Assembly: GCA_031260745.1 (NCBI GenBank)
Contig: JAISKY010000257.1
Span: forward strand, 1-11,456
DNA: 11,456 nt
Source: Oscillospiraceae bacterium
GTDB taxonomy: Bacteria > Bacillota > Clostridia > Oscillospirales > Oscillospiraceae
Direction: 5' to 3'
The notes below the pieces were generated by a model. It was not told the DNA's origin. It worked only from the letters and a program-made list of their open reading frames with translations, and searched no databases. Of this stretch, positions 1 to 6,360 are shown piece by piece (positions within the stretch are counted from its first letter, which is position 1; each line of letters opens with the position of its first letter). The position numbers and the translations under genes were made by a program.

Positions 1-1377
1 TACGGATTCCCGGTCGTAACCAACGACGAGAACGATATGTGGCCTGTGCCGCGTTCGCTTATCATTCAGCCCGATTTGGCTCAATTCGTCGATACGTCGG
101 TTGAAGCGCGTCAAATGAAGCTGAAAATCACGGACATCGACATTCCCGTCGCTTACGCTACGGCGTTTGAGGGCGAGGTTATCCGCAAGGCGGATATGCA
201 GGTTGAGGCTAACGGCGCTCGCTTTGACTGTTTGGAACTTTGCCGTTTACGCGAGCTTAACGAGGTTGAGGACCACAAAATAGAAGTCGTCGGTAAAGAC
301 CTGGAAGATTACGAATTTGGCGCGCAGATGAATCTGGCTTTCTTAGTTGAGGTCGCCGGAAAGAAAATGCAGTCGGATTTCGAGCCTGTGTTTGAGCGTC
401 AGTTCCACGCGTGGGTTAACGGTATCGAGGGCGTTATGCACACGGGTCAGCGCGATATGATTCGTATCCGCGTAAGCAAGGGTGCGTACGACGCGGGGTT
501 CAGGCTCCGTCATTTCGGCGAGGTTCTGTACGCGAAAGTCAAATCGGAGTACGAAGCCGTTGTTGACAAGTGCCAGGTTACGATTTACACGGACGCGGAC
601 ACCGTTAAACAGCTTCGCGCCGACGCTAACGAGGTTTACGAGAAGCGTGACGCGCGTCTGCTAAGTCTGACCGACGAAAGTATTAAGGATTTCTACTCCT
701 GCATTATGTGTCAGTCGTTCTCGCCGTCTCACGTTTGCATTGTTACTCCGGAGCGGCTCGGACTTTGCGGAGCGGTATCGTGGCTTGACGCTAAGGCGAC
801 CTACGAGCTTGACAACAACGGTCCGTGCCGTATCGTGCCAAAGGGCGACGCTACCGACGAACGCATAGGAATCTGGGAGAACGTAGACGACGCGGTTCAG
901 AAATTCTCAATGGGCGCGTTGGAACACGTTACATTGTACTCGATAATGCAGGACCCGATGACAAGCTGCGGCTGTTTCGAGTGTATCTGCGGAATTGAGC
1001 CTTCCTCCGGCGGAGTGGTAATCGTCAACCGCGAACACATTCCGATGACTCCGCTTGGAATGACGTTTAGCGAAATGGCGTCGATGACGGGCGGCGGAGT
1101 TCAAACTCCGGGCTATATGGGTCACGGCAAGCACTTTATCGCGTCCAAGAAGTTTATGGCGGCGGACGGCGGCAGCGCGAGAATCGTGTGGATGCCGAAA
1201 GCGCTTAAAGACCAGGTCGGCGAAAAGCTGAACAGGACCGCGAAAGAACTCTACGGAATCGACAACTTCACCGATATGATTGGCGACGAAACCGTCACCG
1301 AGGACGACCCCGAAGCGTTGGTGAATTTCCTGACCGAAAAGAATCACCCAGTATTCGGACTGGAATCCCTGATATAG
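1..1377 (+). CDS. acsB: Acetyl-CoA synthase (CODH/ACS beta subunit), C-terminal part, 5' truncated by window edge
   Basis: This is the catalytic subunit that builds acetyl-CoA from CO, a corrinoid-bound methyl group and CoA at the nickel-iron A-cluster, the last step of the Wood-Ljungdahl pathway in the cytoplasm. The frame is open from base 1, so the true start lies upstream and 458 codons are visible. Cysteines at codons 234, 237, 246 and 256 (CIMC, then HVC, then GLC) have the spacing of the four cluster-binding cysteines Cys506, 509, 518 and 528 known from Moorella. A CGC motif at codons 323-325 matches Cys595-Gly-Cys597, which hold the proximal metal. Visible codon numbers equal Moorella numbers minus 272, so roughly 270 N-terminal residues (the CODH-binding domain) are off the window. 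The C-terminus is full length and ends at TAG. A strong terminator follows, so acsB is last in its transcript. The A-cluster looks intact and active. Confidence 0.96.
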   Translation, partial: YGFPVVTNDENDMWPVPRSLIIQPDLAQFVDTSVEARQMKLKITDIDIPVAYATAFEGEVIRKADMQVEANGARFDCLELCRLRELNEVEDHKIEVVGKDLEDYEFGAQMNLAFLVEVAGKKMQSDFEPVFERQFHAWVNGIEGVMHTGQRDMIRIRVSKGAYDAGFRLRHFGEVLYAKVKSEYEAVVDKCQVTIYTDADTVKQLRADANEVYEKRDARLLSLTDESIKDFYSCIMCQSFSPSHVCIVTPERLGLCGAVSWLDAKATYELDNNGPCRIVPKGDATDERIGIWENVDDAVQKFSMGALEHVTLYSIMQDPMTSCGCFECICGIEPSSGGVVIVNREHIPMTPLGMTFSEMASMTGGGVQTPGYMGHGKHFIASKKFMAADGGSARIVWMPKALKDQVGEKLNRTAKELYGIDNFTDMIGDETVTEDDPEALVNFLTEKNHPVFGLESLI

Positions 1378-1409
1378 TCGTCAGCGTAAAGCAAATTGAA
1401 CTAATTAAA

Positions 1410-1441
1410 AAAACCCGAAGCCCGTACGGGCTTCGGGTTTT
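1410..1441. terminator. Bidirectional intrinsic terminator between acsB and dapB
   Basis: Positions 1411-1440 form a perfect 30-nt palindrome, two 15-base arms with almost no loop, extended by one A:T pair on each side. A-rich sequence (1405-1413) precedes it and a T-run follows, so each strand shows a GC-rich stem followed by T residues. It lies 33 nt past the acsB stop and 13 nt past the dapB stop (on the minus strand), as expected for one hairpin ending both convergent transcripts. Confidence 0.92.
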
Positions 1442-1454
1442 ACTTAGGCGTTAG

Positions 1455-2201
1455 CTAGAATTTGCTGTAAAAGCCCGGTTCTTTTATGTCCGCGATGAAT
1501 TTGGCGGCTCTGACCGCGCCCGCCGCGAAAACCTCGCGGGAGTAGACCGTGTGTTTGAACTCAATAACCTCGTCGCGTCCGGCGAATATCACGGTATGTT
1601 CGCCGGGGATAGTACCGCCGCGAACCGCGGAAATACCAATCTCGCCGGAACCTCGCGGCTCGCGGCGCGACTGCCGTTCGTAGACGTTCTCCAACTTGTC
1701 GGAGCGACCGCTTTTTACCGCGTCCGCCAACAGCAACGCGGTGCCGCTGGGAGCGTCCACCTTTTGACGGTGGTGCGACTCGACAATCTCCGCGTCGAAG
1801 TCAATTCCAAGTTTACCCGCCGCCTCGCGCACAATGTCAGCGAGCAGATTTATCCCAATCGACATATTCGCGGATTTGAAAATCGGTATAAGTTTAGCGG
1901 CTTCGCCGATTAGCGCGGTCTGAGCCTCGGAGTACCCCGTAGTACACAGTACGGCGGGGATTTTACGCTTCACGCAAAATGCCAGTAACCCATCGTCAAT
2001 CGAACCGGGCGATGAAAAATCAATCAAAGCGTCGGCTGTTCCGGTGAAGTCCTCGAATTTGGAGTAAACCGGAAACGTGATTGTCTGCGGCAGTACAATG
2101 TCGAATCCCGCGACAACGTGAAGCTCCGCGTCCTTGCCGCATATATCCGCAATGACGCGCCCCATTCGTCCATTACAACCCGAAATAAGTATGTTTGTCA
2201 T
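1455..2201 (-). CDS. dapB: 4-hydroxy-tetrahydrodipicolinate reductase
   Basis: DapB reduces the DapA product with NAD(P)H to tetrahydrodipicolinate in the diaminopimelate/lysine pathway, supplying lysine and the peptidoglycan cross-linking amino acid. The 248-residue length is slightly shorter than the E. coli enzyme. The nucleotide-binding loop GCNGRMG is at residues 8-14 and the family signature SHHRQKVDAPSGT at 142-154. His143 and Lys147 match the catalytic pair His159 and Lys163 of E. coli. The ATG at 2199-2201 has a GAGGA ribosome site (2211-2215 on the plus strand) 9 nt upstream. It is the last gene of the asd-dapA-dapB unit, 44 nt after dapA, and converges on acsB across a shared terminator. 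Nothing unusual in the reading frame. Confidence 0.96.
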   Translation of the reverse strand: MTNILISGCNGRMGRVIADICGKDAELHVVAGFDIVLPQTITFPVYSKFEDFTGTADALIDFSSPGSIDDGLLAFCVKRKIPAVLCTTGYSEAQTALIGEAAKLIPIFKSANMSIGINLLADIVREAAGKLGIDFDAEIVESHHRQKVDAPSGTALLLADAVKSGRSDKLENVYERQSRREPRGSGEIGISAVRGGTIPGEHTVIFAGRDEVIEFKHTVYSREVFAAGAVRAAKFIADIKEPGFYSKF

Positions 2202-2245
2202 TTGTGTTTTTCCTCATAAGTGTTCATACTCCGCGTGAGAATTAC

Positions 2246-3136
2246 TTACAATAACCCCGAATTTTTCAACTCCGCTTTCAATTTTTCCAAATTACGCGGC
2301 TCCATCTCGCACAGCGGTAAGCGAAGCTCGCCGACGTTCCACCCCAGCAGATTCAACGCGGTTTTGACCGGAATCGGGTTAACCTCGAAAAACATCGCGT
2401 CCATCAAAGCGAAATATTTCAAGTGTAACTCGCGAGCCTTGACGTAGTCGCCGTTTAGCGCGTAGGAGCTAAGTTCGGCAATAACCCGCGGCGTAATGTT
2501 CGCGAGTACGGAGATTACTCCGACCGCGCCAAGCGACATCATAGGCACGGCAAGTTTGTCGTCGCCGCTCCAGATTTTGAAGTCCTCTCCGGCGGTCGCG
2601 ACCAAGGTTTTGCTGACGTGTTCGAGGTTGCCTCCGGCTTCTTTAACTCCGACTACGTTCGGGTGTTTCGCTAGCGCGGCGTAAGTGGAAATCTCCATAT
2701 TAACGCCGGTGCGTCCCGGCACATTGTACAGGATAATCGGAGTATTTATCCTGTCTGCTATGTACTCGTAGTGTCTAATCAGCCCCTTCTGAGTTGCCTT
2801 ATTGTAGTACGGAGTTACGAGCAGCAAACCGTCCGCGCCCTGCTCCTCCGCGTGTTTGCACAGGTACAGCGCGGCTTGAGTATCGTTACTGCCGCCGCCC
2901 GCGATTACGGGAACTCTGCTCGCCGTATGTTTGATGGCGAAACTGACGGTTTCGGCGTGTTCCTCCAGCGACTGCGTAGCGCTTTCGCCCGTAGTACCGC
3001 AGATAATAATCGCCGAAGTGCCGTTATTAATCTGGAAATCTATCATTTCGCCGAGTTTCGCGAAATTAACTTTGCCGTCCTCTCCGAACGGAGTTACAAT
3101 CGCTACTCCGGAGCCTGTAAAAAGAGTTTTTTTCAT
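2246..3136 (-). CDS. dapA: 4-hydroxy-tetrahydrodipicolinate synthase
   Basis: DapA condenses pyruvate with aspartate-4-semialdehyde, the product of the upstream gene asd, and commits carbon to lysine and diaminopimelate. It is a TIM-barrel class I aldolase. The Schiff-base lysine is Lys165 in VVGVKEAGG. The barrel tyrosine is Tyr137 in ILYNVPGRTG, and the CGTTGES loop is at 46-52. These correspond to Lys161, Tyr133 and Thr44/45 of E. coli. The start is placed at the ATG whose last base is 3136 (MKKTLF), giving 296 residues. A GAGAGG ribosome site lies 11 nt upstream of it, whereas the in-frame TTG three codons earlier would leave only 2 nt. It lies 186 nt after asd; that gap holds a large inverted repeat, so dapA may be read partly from its own start. 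No missing catalytic residue was seen. Confidence 0.96.
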   Translation of the reverse strand: MKKTLFTGSGVAIVTPFGEDGKVNFAKLGEMIDFQINNGTSAIIICGTTGESATQSLEEHAETVSFAIKHTASRVPVIAGGGSNDTQAALYLCKHAEEQGADGLLLVTPYYNKATQKGLIRHYEYIADRINTPIILYNVPGRTGVNMEISTYAALAKHPNVVGVKEAGGNLEHVSKTLVATAGEDFKIWSGDDKLAVPMMSLGAVGVISVLANITPRVIAELSSYALNGDYVKARELHLKYFALMDAMFFEVNPIPVKTALNLLGWNVGELRLPLCEMEPRNLEKLKAELKNSGLL

Positions 3137-3147
3137 TATTTTCAATA

Positions 3148-3153
3148 CCTCTC
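3148..3153 (-). promoter_or_regulatory. dapA ribosome binding site
   Basis: Minus-strand GAGAGG lies 11 nt before the ATG at 3136 and 2 nt before an in-frame TTG at 3145. The spacing favours the ATG as the start. Confidence 0.6.
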
Positions 3154-3184
3154 AAGAATATTAATATGTGCGATAGGGAATTTT

Positions 3185-3304
3185 GAACCACGAATTAACA
3201 CTAATGAACACAAATAGAATGTTCGTATTTGAGAGATGTTACCAATATCGCGCAGATTACCCAAATTAGTTATATTAGTGTTTATTAGTGTTAATTCGTG
3301 GTTC
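3185..3304. repeat. Large inverted repeat built of 10-bp units, between asd and dapA
   Basis: The left arm (3185-3211) and right arm (3278-3304) are 27 nt each and are reverse complements with a single mismatch, around a 66-nt centre. Each arm is itself periodic. The left reads as the decamers AACCACGAAT, TAACACTAAT, GAACACAAAT. The right reads ATTAGTGTTT, ATTAGTGTTA, ATTCGTGGTT, with a further partial unit before it from 3265. No open frame of note or transposase lies within it. Repeats of this AACACNAAT type are familiar, from general knowledge, as non-coding interspersed repeats in many bacterial genomes. The element is read through in the asd-dapA transcript and could fold into a long hairpin there. 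Whether it ends, slows or stabilises that transcript is not shown by the sequence. Confidence 0.88.
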
Positions 3305-3322
3305 GTCTATTTGTTCGTTTTT

Positions 3323-4408
3323 TTAGATATAGTTTTCCGCGCAAAGCAACTCGGCGAGTTCTACCGCTCCGCCAGCGGCTCCGCGCAATGTATTGTGCGA
3401 CAGGCACACAAACTTGTAATCGTACTGAGTATCCTCGCGTAAACGTCCGATAGATATTGCCATACCGCCCTCTAGTTCGCGGTCAAGTTTCGTCTGCGGA
3501 CGGTTATCCTCCGTGAAGTAGTTCAAAAACTTCTTAGGCGCGGAGGGCAGATTATACTTCGCAATCGGACTTACGAAGCCGTCCCAAATCCCGATTAACT
3601 GTTCTTTCGAGGGTTTCTGAGCCTTAAACCGTACAAACACCGCCGCCAAATGTCCGTCCGAAACCGGAACGCGAATACACTGAGCGGTAATCGACGGATT
3701 TGACGCGGGAACGATTTCGCCGCCTCTGACCTCGCCCCATATTTTCAGCGGTTCCTTTTCGGATTTTTCTTCCTCGCCGCCTATGTAGGGGATTACGTTG
3801 TCGAGTATTTCCGGCATTGTTTCAAAGTTCTTGCTAGCGCCGGAAATTGCCTGATACGTACAGACCAGTATCGACTCGATTGGGAATCGCTCGGAAACGG
3901 GGTACACAGCCGGCGTGTAGCTCTGAATCGAGCAATTGGATTTGACCGCGATAAAGCCGCGCTTTGTCCCCAATCGCTTTCGCTGAGCCTCGATAACTTC
4001 AATGTGTTTATAGTTAAGCTCCGGCACCACCATCGGAACGTCCGGCGTCCAGCGGTGAGCGGAATTGTTGCTTATTACGGGAATCTCCGCTTTGGCGTAG
4101 GCTTCTTCAAGCGCGTAAATCTCGTCTTTTTTCATATCGACCGCGCTGAACACGAAGTCTACGCCGCGCGCGATTTTCTCTATGTCTTTCGTTGCGTCAA
4201 GCAGAACCAAATCTTTCGCGGAATCCGGCACGGGAACCGTCATAAGCCAACGCACGCTGACCGCGTCCGCGTAGCTTTTTCCTGCGGAGCGTTCGCTGGC
4301 CGCGACGACTGTCAATATAAACCAGGGGTGGTTCGCCAGCAAAGTCACAAACCGCTGTCCGACCATTCCGGTAGCTCCGATTACGCCCACTTTATATTTC
4401 TTTTGCAT
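3323..4408 (-). CDS. asd: Aspartate-semialdehyde dehydrogenase, archaeal/fungal-type long form
   Basis: Asd reduces aspartyl phosphate to aspartate-4-semialdehyde with NADPH, at the branch point to lysine, threonine and methionine. The 361-residue protein begins with the Rossmann motif GATGMVG (11-17). It has the active-site cysteine at Cys159 in KSNCSIQ and a catalytic histidine at His253 in VSDGHLAA. The sequence around the cysteine and the overall length suit the archaeal/fungal-type branch, which is also common in Clostridia, rather than the E. coli form. The ATG at 4406-4408 has a near-perfect AGGAGGA site (4416-4422) 7 nt upstream. It is the first gene of the lysine unit and feeds DapA directly. 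The leader of under 100 nt is too short for a lysine riboswitch. Confidence 0.95.
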   Translation of the reverse strand: MQKKYKVGVIGATGMVGQRFVTLLANHPWFILTVVAASERSAGKSYADAVSVRWLMTVPVPDSAKDLVLLDATKDIEKIARGVDFVFSAVDMKKDEIYALEEAYAKAEIPVISNNSAHRWTPDVPMVVPELNYKHIEVIEAQRKRLGTKRGFIAVKSNCSIQSYTPAVYPVSERFPIESILVCTYQAISGASKNFETMPEILDNVIPYIGGEEEKSEKEPLKIWGEVRGGEIVPASNPSITAQCIRVPVSDGHLAAVFVRFKAQKPSKEQLIGIWDGFVSPIAKYNLPSAPKKFLNYFTEDNRPQTKLDRELEGGMAISIGRLREDTQYDYKFVCLSHNTLRGAAGGAVELAELLCAENYI

Positions 4409-4468
4409 AAAATTTTCCTCCTAAAACTGTTAAATTGCGGAAAAGCTCGAAAAAGGGGTTAAAAAGTC

Positions 4469-4497
4469 TTGCAATTCACCGATAATTATAGTATAGT
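4469..4497 (+). promoter_or_regulatory. Probable sigma-A promoter for the SpoIID/LytB-domain gene
   Basis: TTGCAA (4469-4474) and TATAGT (4492-4497) are separated by 17 nt. The predicted transcript would begin near 4504, about 50 nt before the ATG at 4557. A sporulation sigma factor cannot be excluded, since only the sigma-A pattern was examined. Confidence 0.5.
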
Positions 4498-4517
4498 ATT
4501 ATATTAATATATCACAA
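4490..4517 (-). promoter_or_regulatory. Probable sigma-A promoter for asd-dapA-dapB
   Basis: On the minus strand a TTGTGA (-35, 4512-4517) and a TATACT (-10, 4490-4495) are separated by 16 nt. The -10 lies about 80 nt before the asd start. It overlaps the -10 of the divergent promoter. The region is very AT-rich, so alternative hexamers exist (TATAAT at 4485-4490). Confidence 0.5.
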
Positions 4518-4543
4518 GTTTATTACTCTGTCAACTGCATTTT

Positions 4544-4548
4544 GGAGA
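4544..4548 (+). promoter_or_regulatory. Ribosome binding site fixing the SpoIID/LytB gene start
   Basis: GGAGA lies 8 nt before the ATG at 4557. It is part of the codons that an upstream TTG start would use, so the TTG is unlikely to be the true start. Confidence 0.6.
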
Positions 4549-4556
4549 AATGTTTT

Positions 4557-6287
4557 ATGTTTAGATTTTTTTCGCTGTTTATATCGGTTATACTTACGAT
4601 AGGCGGGCTGTTTGTAGACCCGGTCGATTACGCGCCGGTTGACGCGCCCGCCGCGGCATACGCAGACCCTGCGGTCGCGCGTATCGGACTGTACTACAAC
4701 ACTACCGGACTTGCCTACGCGAATCTGCAAAACGAAACCGGCAGCGGTTATCAATTCGGCTACTTTGACGGCGGACGAAATTTTGTCGCGCTAGGCTATA
4801 CTTCTCATACGAAAATCACGATGCTGAAAAACCGCAATTTATACCTGAATACCGCTAACGAGTTCTTAGACGACAAACCCGACAACCTCAAAGGCAGCGT
4901 CGGCTGTTACCACGTTCAGGTAGCGAAGTGCAATACGTTTGAGGAAGCTCAATCGGTTGCGGCAAACTACTCCGGAGGTTTTCCGGCGTACTTCAGCGGC
5001 AGTTACTATGTTCACGTAGGCAACTATTTCTCTGCTAAAGACGCGGAGAACTCCGGCGTTAACGGTACGGTGCTTACAGGCTCAGAGCGTTGCGTCACAG
5101 TCACGGAAAGCGGAACAACCAACATTCTGTTTCAATTCGATTACGGCGCGACGCGCTCGCTCGGAGTTATGCCGCAGTCTAATCCCGGAGTAAAAGCCGT
5201 AACGTGGTTCAAGGGTTATAAATATTACGGCGGGTTCGAGTATACTCGCAACAGCGGCGCGAATATGACTGTCGTCAACGTGATTAACATTGACGACTAC
5301 GTAAAAGGCGTACTGCCGTATGAGATGTCCGTGTCGTGGCCGATGGAGGCGTTAAAGGCTCAGGCGATATGCGCTAGAACCTACGTCGCGTATAACCGCA
5401 ACAAGCACAGTACGTACGGGTTTGACTTATGCGCCGGCACCGATTGTCAGGTTTATATGGGCAATAACCGCGCGGACGCGACTTCAGACCGCGCCGTTGA
5501 CGAAACTTCAGGTCAGTACATAACCTATCAGGGTAAAGTCGCGAGTATCTTCTATCACTCCAGCGACGGCGGAGCGACCGAGGACAGCGAAAACATATTC
5601 AGCGAAGCGTTACCGTGGCTTCGTGGCATTAACGACGAATATGAACACCTAGTAAAAACCGGAAAAGAAAGTTGGAGCGTTGAATATACCTCGTCCGAGA
5701 TTACAAGCATACTGCAAGGCAAGGGTTATTCGATTTCCGATGTGGTAAGCGTTACTCCGACTTACACGTCTATGGGAAATATGTACTCGCTGAAATTTAC
5801 GGACAGCCGCGGTAAAAACTTCACGTTTGAGCGCGAATCCGCTCGCTCGATACTGAATAATAAGGCTATGAACAAAACCGTTAACAGCCAGCGGTATTCT
5901 CTGGTCGCGAAAGGTCAGGCGCCCTCGTCCGCGCCGGCAAATGTCGGCGGCGACGTTTACGTCGCGGGTCAGGCGGAGCCGTATAGTCCGTCCGAGGTGT
6001 ACGTTATTGGCTCCGACGGCAGTCCCGTGCGAGTCGGCTCTAACGAGGTTACGGTAATAACGTCCGAAGGTTCCGATACGCTGATACTGGGAGAAAAAAG
6101 TCCGGCTCTGCCGTTGGTAAGCGGAGTTACTCAAAAAGGCAGTTCTTACATAGTTCAGGGTTCCGGTTGGGGTCACAACGTCGGAATGAGCCAATACGGA
6201 GCGAAAGCTATGGCGGAAGCCGGGAAAACAAGCGTCGAAATAATCCGATACTATTTTACGGGCGTGGACGTAATAGCTTACAATTAA
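4557..6287 (+). CDS. Secreted SPOR and SpoIID/LytB domain protein (probable peptidoglycan lytic enzyme)
   Basis: A 576-residue exported protein. Residues 4-20 form a hydrophobic signal sequence, with a plausible cleavage after AYA at 34-36. A SPOR-like peptidoglycan-binding segment follows at about 115-165 (CYHVQVAKCNTFEEAQ). The SpoIID/LytB domain is at about 228-345, with the motif PYEMSVSWPMEALKAQAI. Glu256 sits where the catalytic glutamate of the SpoIID lytic transglycosylase lies. Cys292 and Cys297 resemble the close cysteine pair in some clostridial SpoIID proteins. The family end motif GHNVGMSQYGA is at 539-549. SpoIID cuts glycan strands during engulfment of the forespore, but this protein is much longer than classical SpoIID (about 340 residues), so it may be a vegetative or sporulation paralogue. 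The ATG at 4557 is preferred over an in-frame TTG at 4542, because GGAGA (4544-4548) is correctly spaced 8 nt before the ATG and overlaps the TTG. Confidence 0.88.
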   Translation: MFRFFSLFISVILTIGGLFVDPVDYAPVDAPAAAYADPAVARIGLYYNTTGLAYANLQNETGSGYQFGYFDGGRNFVALGYTSHTKITMLKNRNLYLNTANEFLDDKPDNLKGSVGCYHVQVAKCNTFEEAQSVAANYSGGFPAYFSGSYYVHVGNYFSAKDAENSGVNGTVLTGSERCVTVTESGTTNILFQFDYGATRSLGVMPQSNPGVKAVTWFKGYKYYGGFEYTRNSGANMTVVNVINIDDYVKGVLPYEMSVSWPMEALKAQAICARTYVAYNRNKHSTYGFDLCAGTDCQVYMGNNRADATSDRAVDETSGQYITYQGKVASIFYHSSDGGATEDSENIFSEALPWLRGINDEYEHLVKTGKESWSVEYTSSEITSILQGKGYSISDVVSVTPTYTSMGNMYSLKFTDSRGKNFTFERESARSILNNKAMNKTVNSQRYSLVAKGQAPSSAPANVGGDVYVAGQAEPYSPSEVYVIGSDGSPVRVGSNEVTVITSEGSDTLILGEKSPALPLVSGVTQKGSSYIVQGSGWGHNVGMSQYGAKAMAEAGKTSVEIIRYYFTGVDVIAYN

Positions 6288-6305
6288 CAATTAACAATAT
6301 TTCTA

Positions 6306-6342
6306 ATTGGCAGGTCTACCGCTAAACGGTAAATCTGCCAAT
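6306..6342. terminator. Hairpin between convergent SpoIID/LytB gene and spoIIE
   Basis: The left arm (6306-6321) and right arm (6327-6342) pair over 16 positions with one G-U and one C-A mismatch, around the loop CTAAA. Downstream on the plus strand come ATGTTTTG and ATTTTT, a loose T-tract; AT-rich sequence lies on the other side. It sits in the 73-nt gap between two convergent stop codons, where a shared terminator is expected. The stem is less GC-rich than the one after acsB. Confidence 0.65.
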
Positions 6343-6360
6343 ATGTTTTGATTTTTACTG

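Noticed and set aside
907..1347. A 146-codon open frame on the minus strand within acsB.
   Set aside because: It is antisense to the A-cluster region of acsB and shows no recognisable motif; it is a by-product of codon use.
1928..1962. Near-palindromic ACCCCGTAGTACACAGTACGG in dapB.
   Set aside because: It encodes ordinary conserved residues of DapB (the VLCTTGY segment) and matches no other place in the window.
5649..6290. A 213-codon open frame on the minus strand within the SpoIID/LytB gene.
   Set aside because: It is antisense to a gene with clear domain motifs, its translation is low in pattern, and it has no convincing ribosome site.
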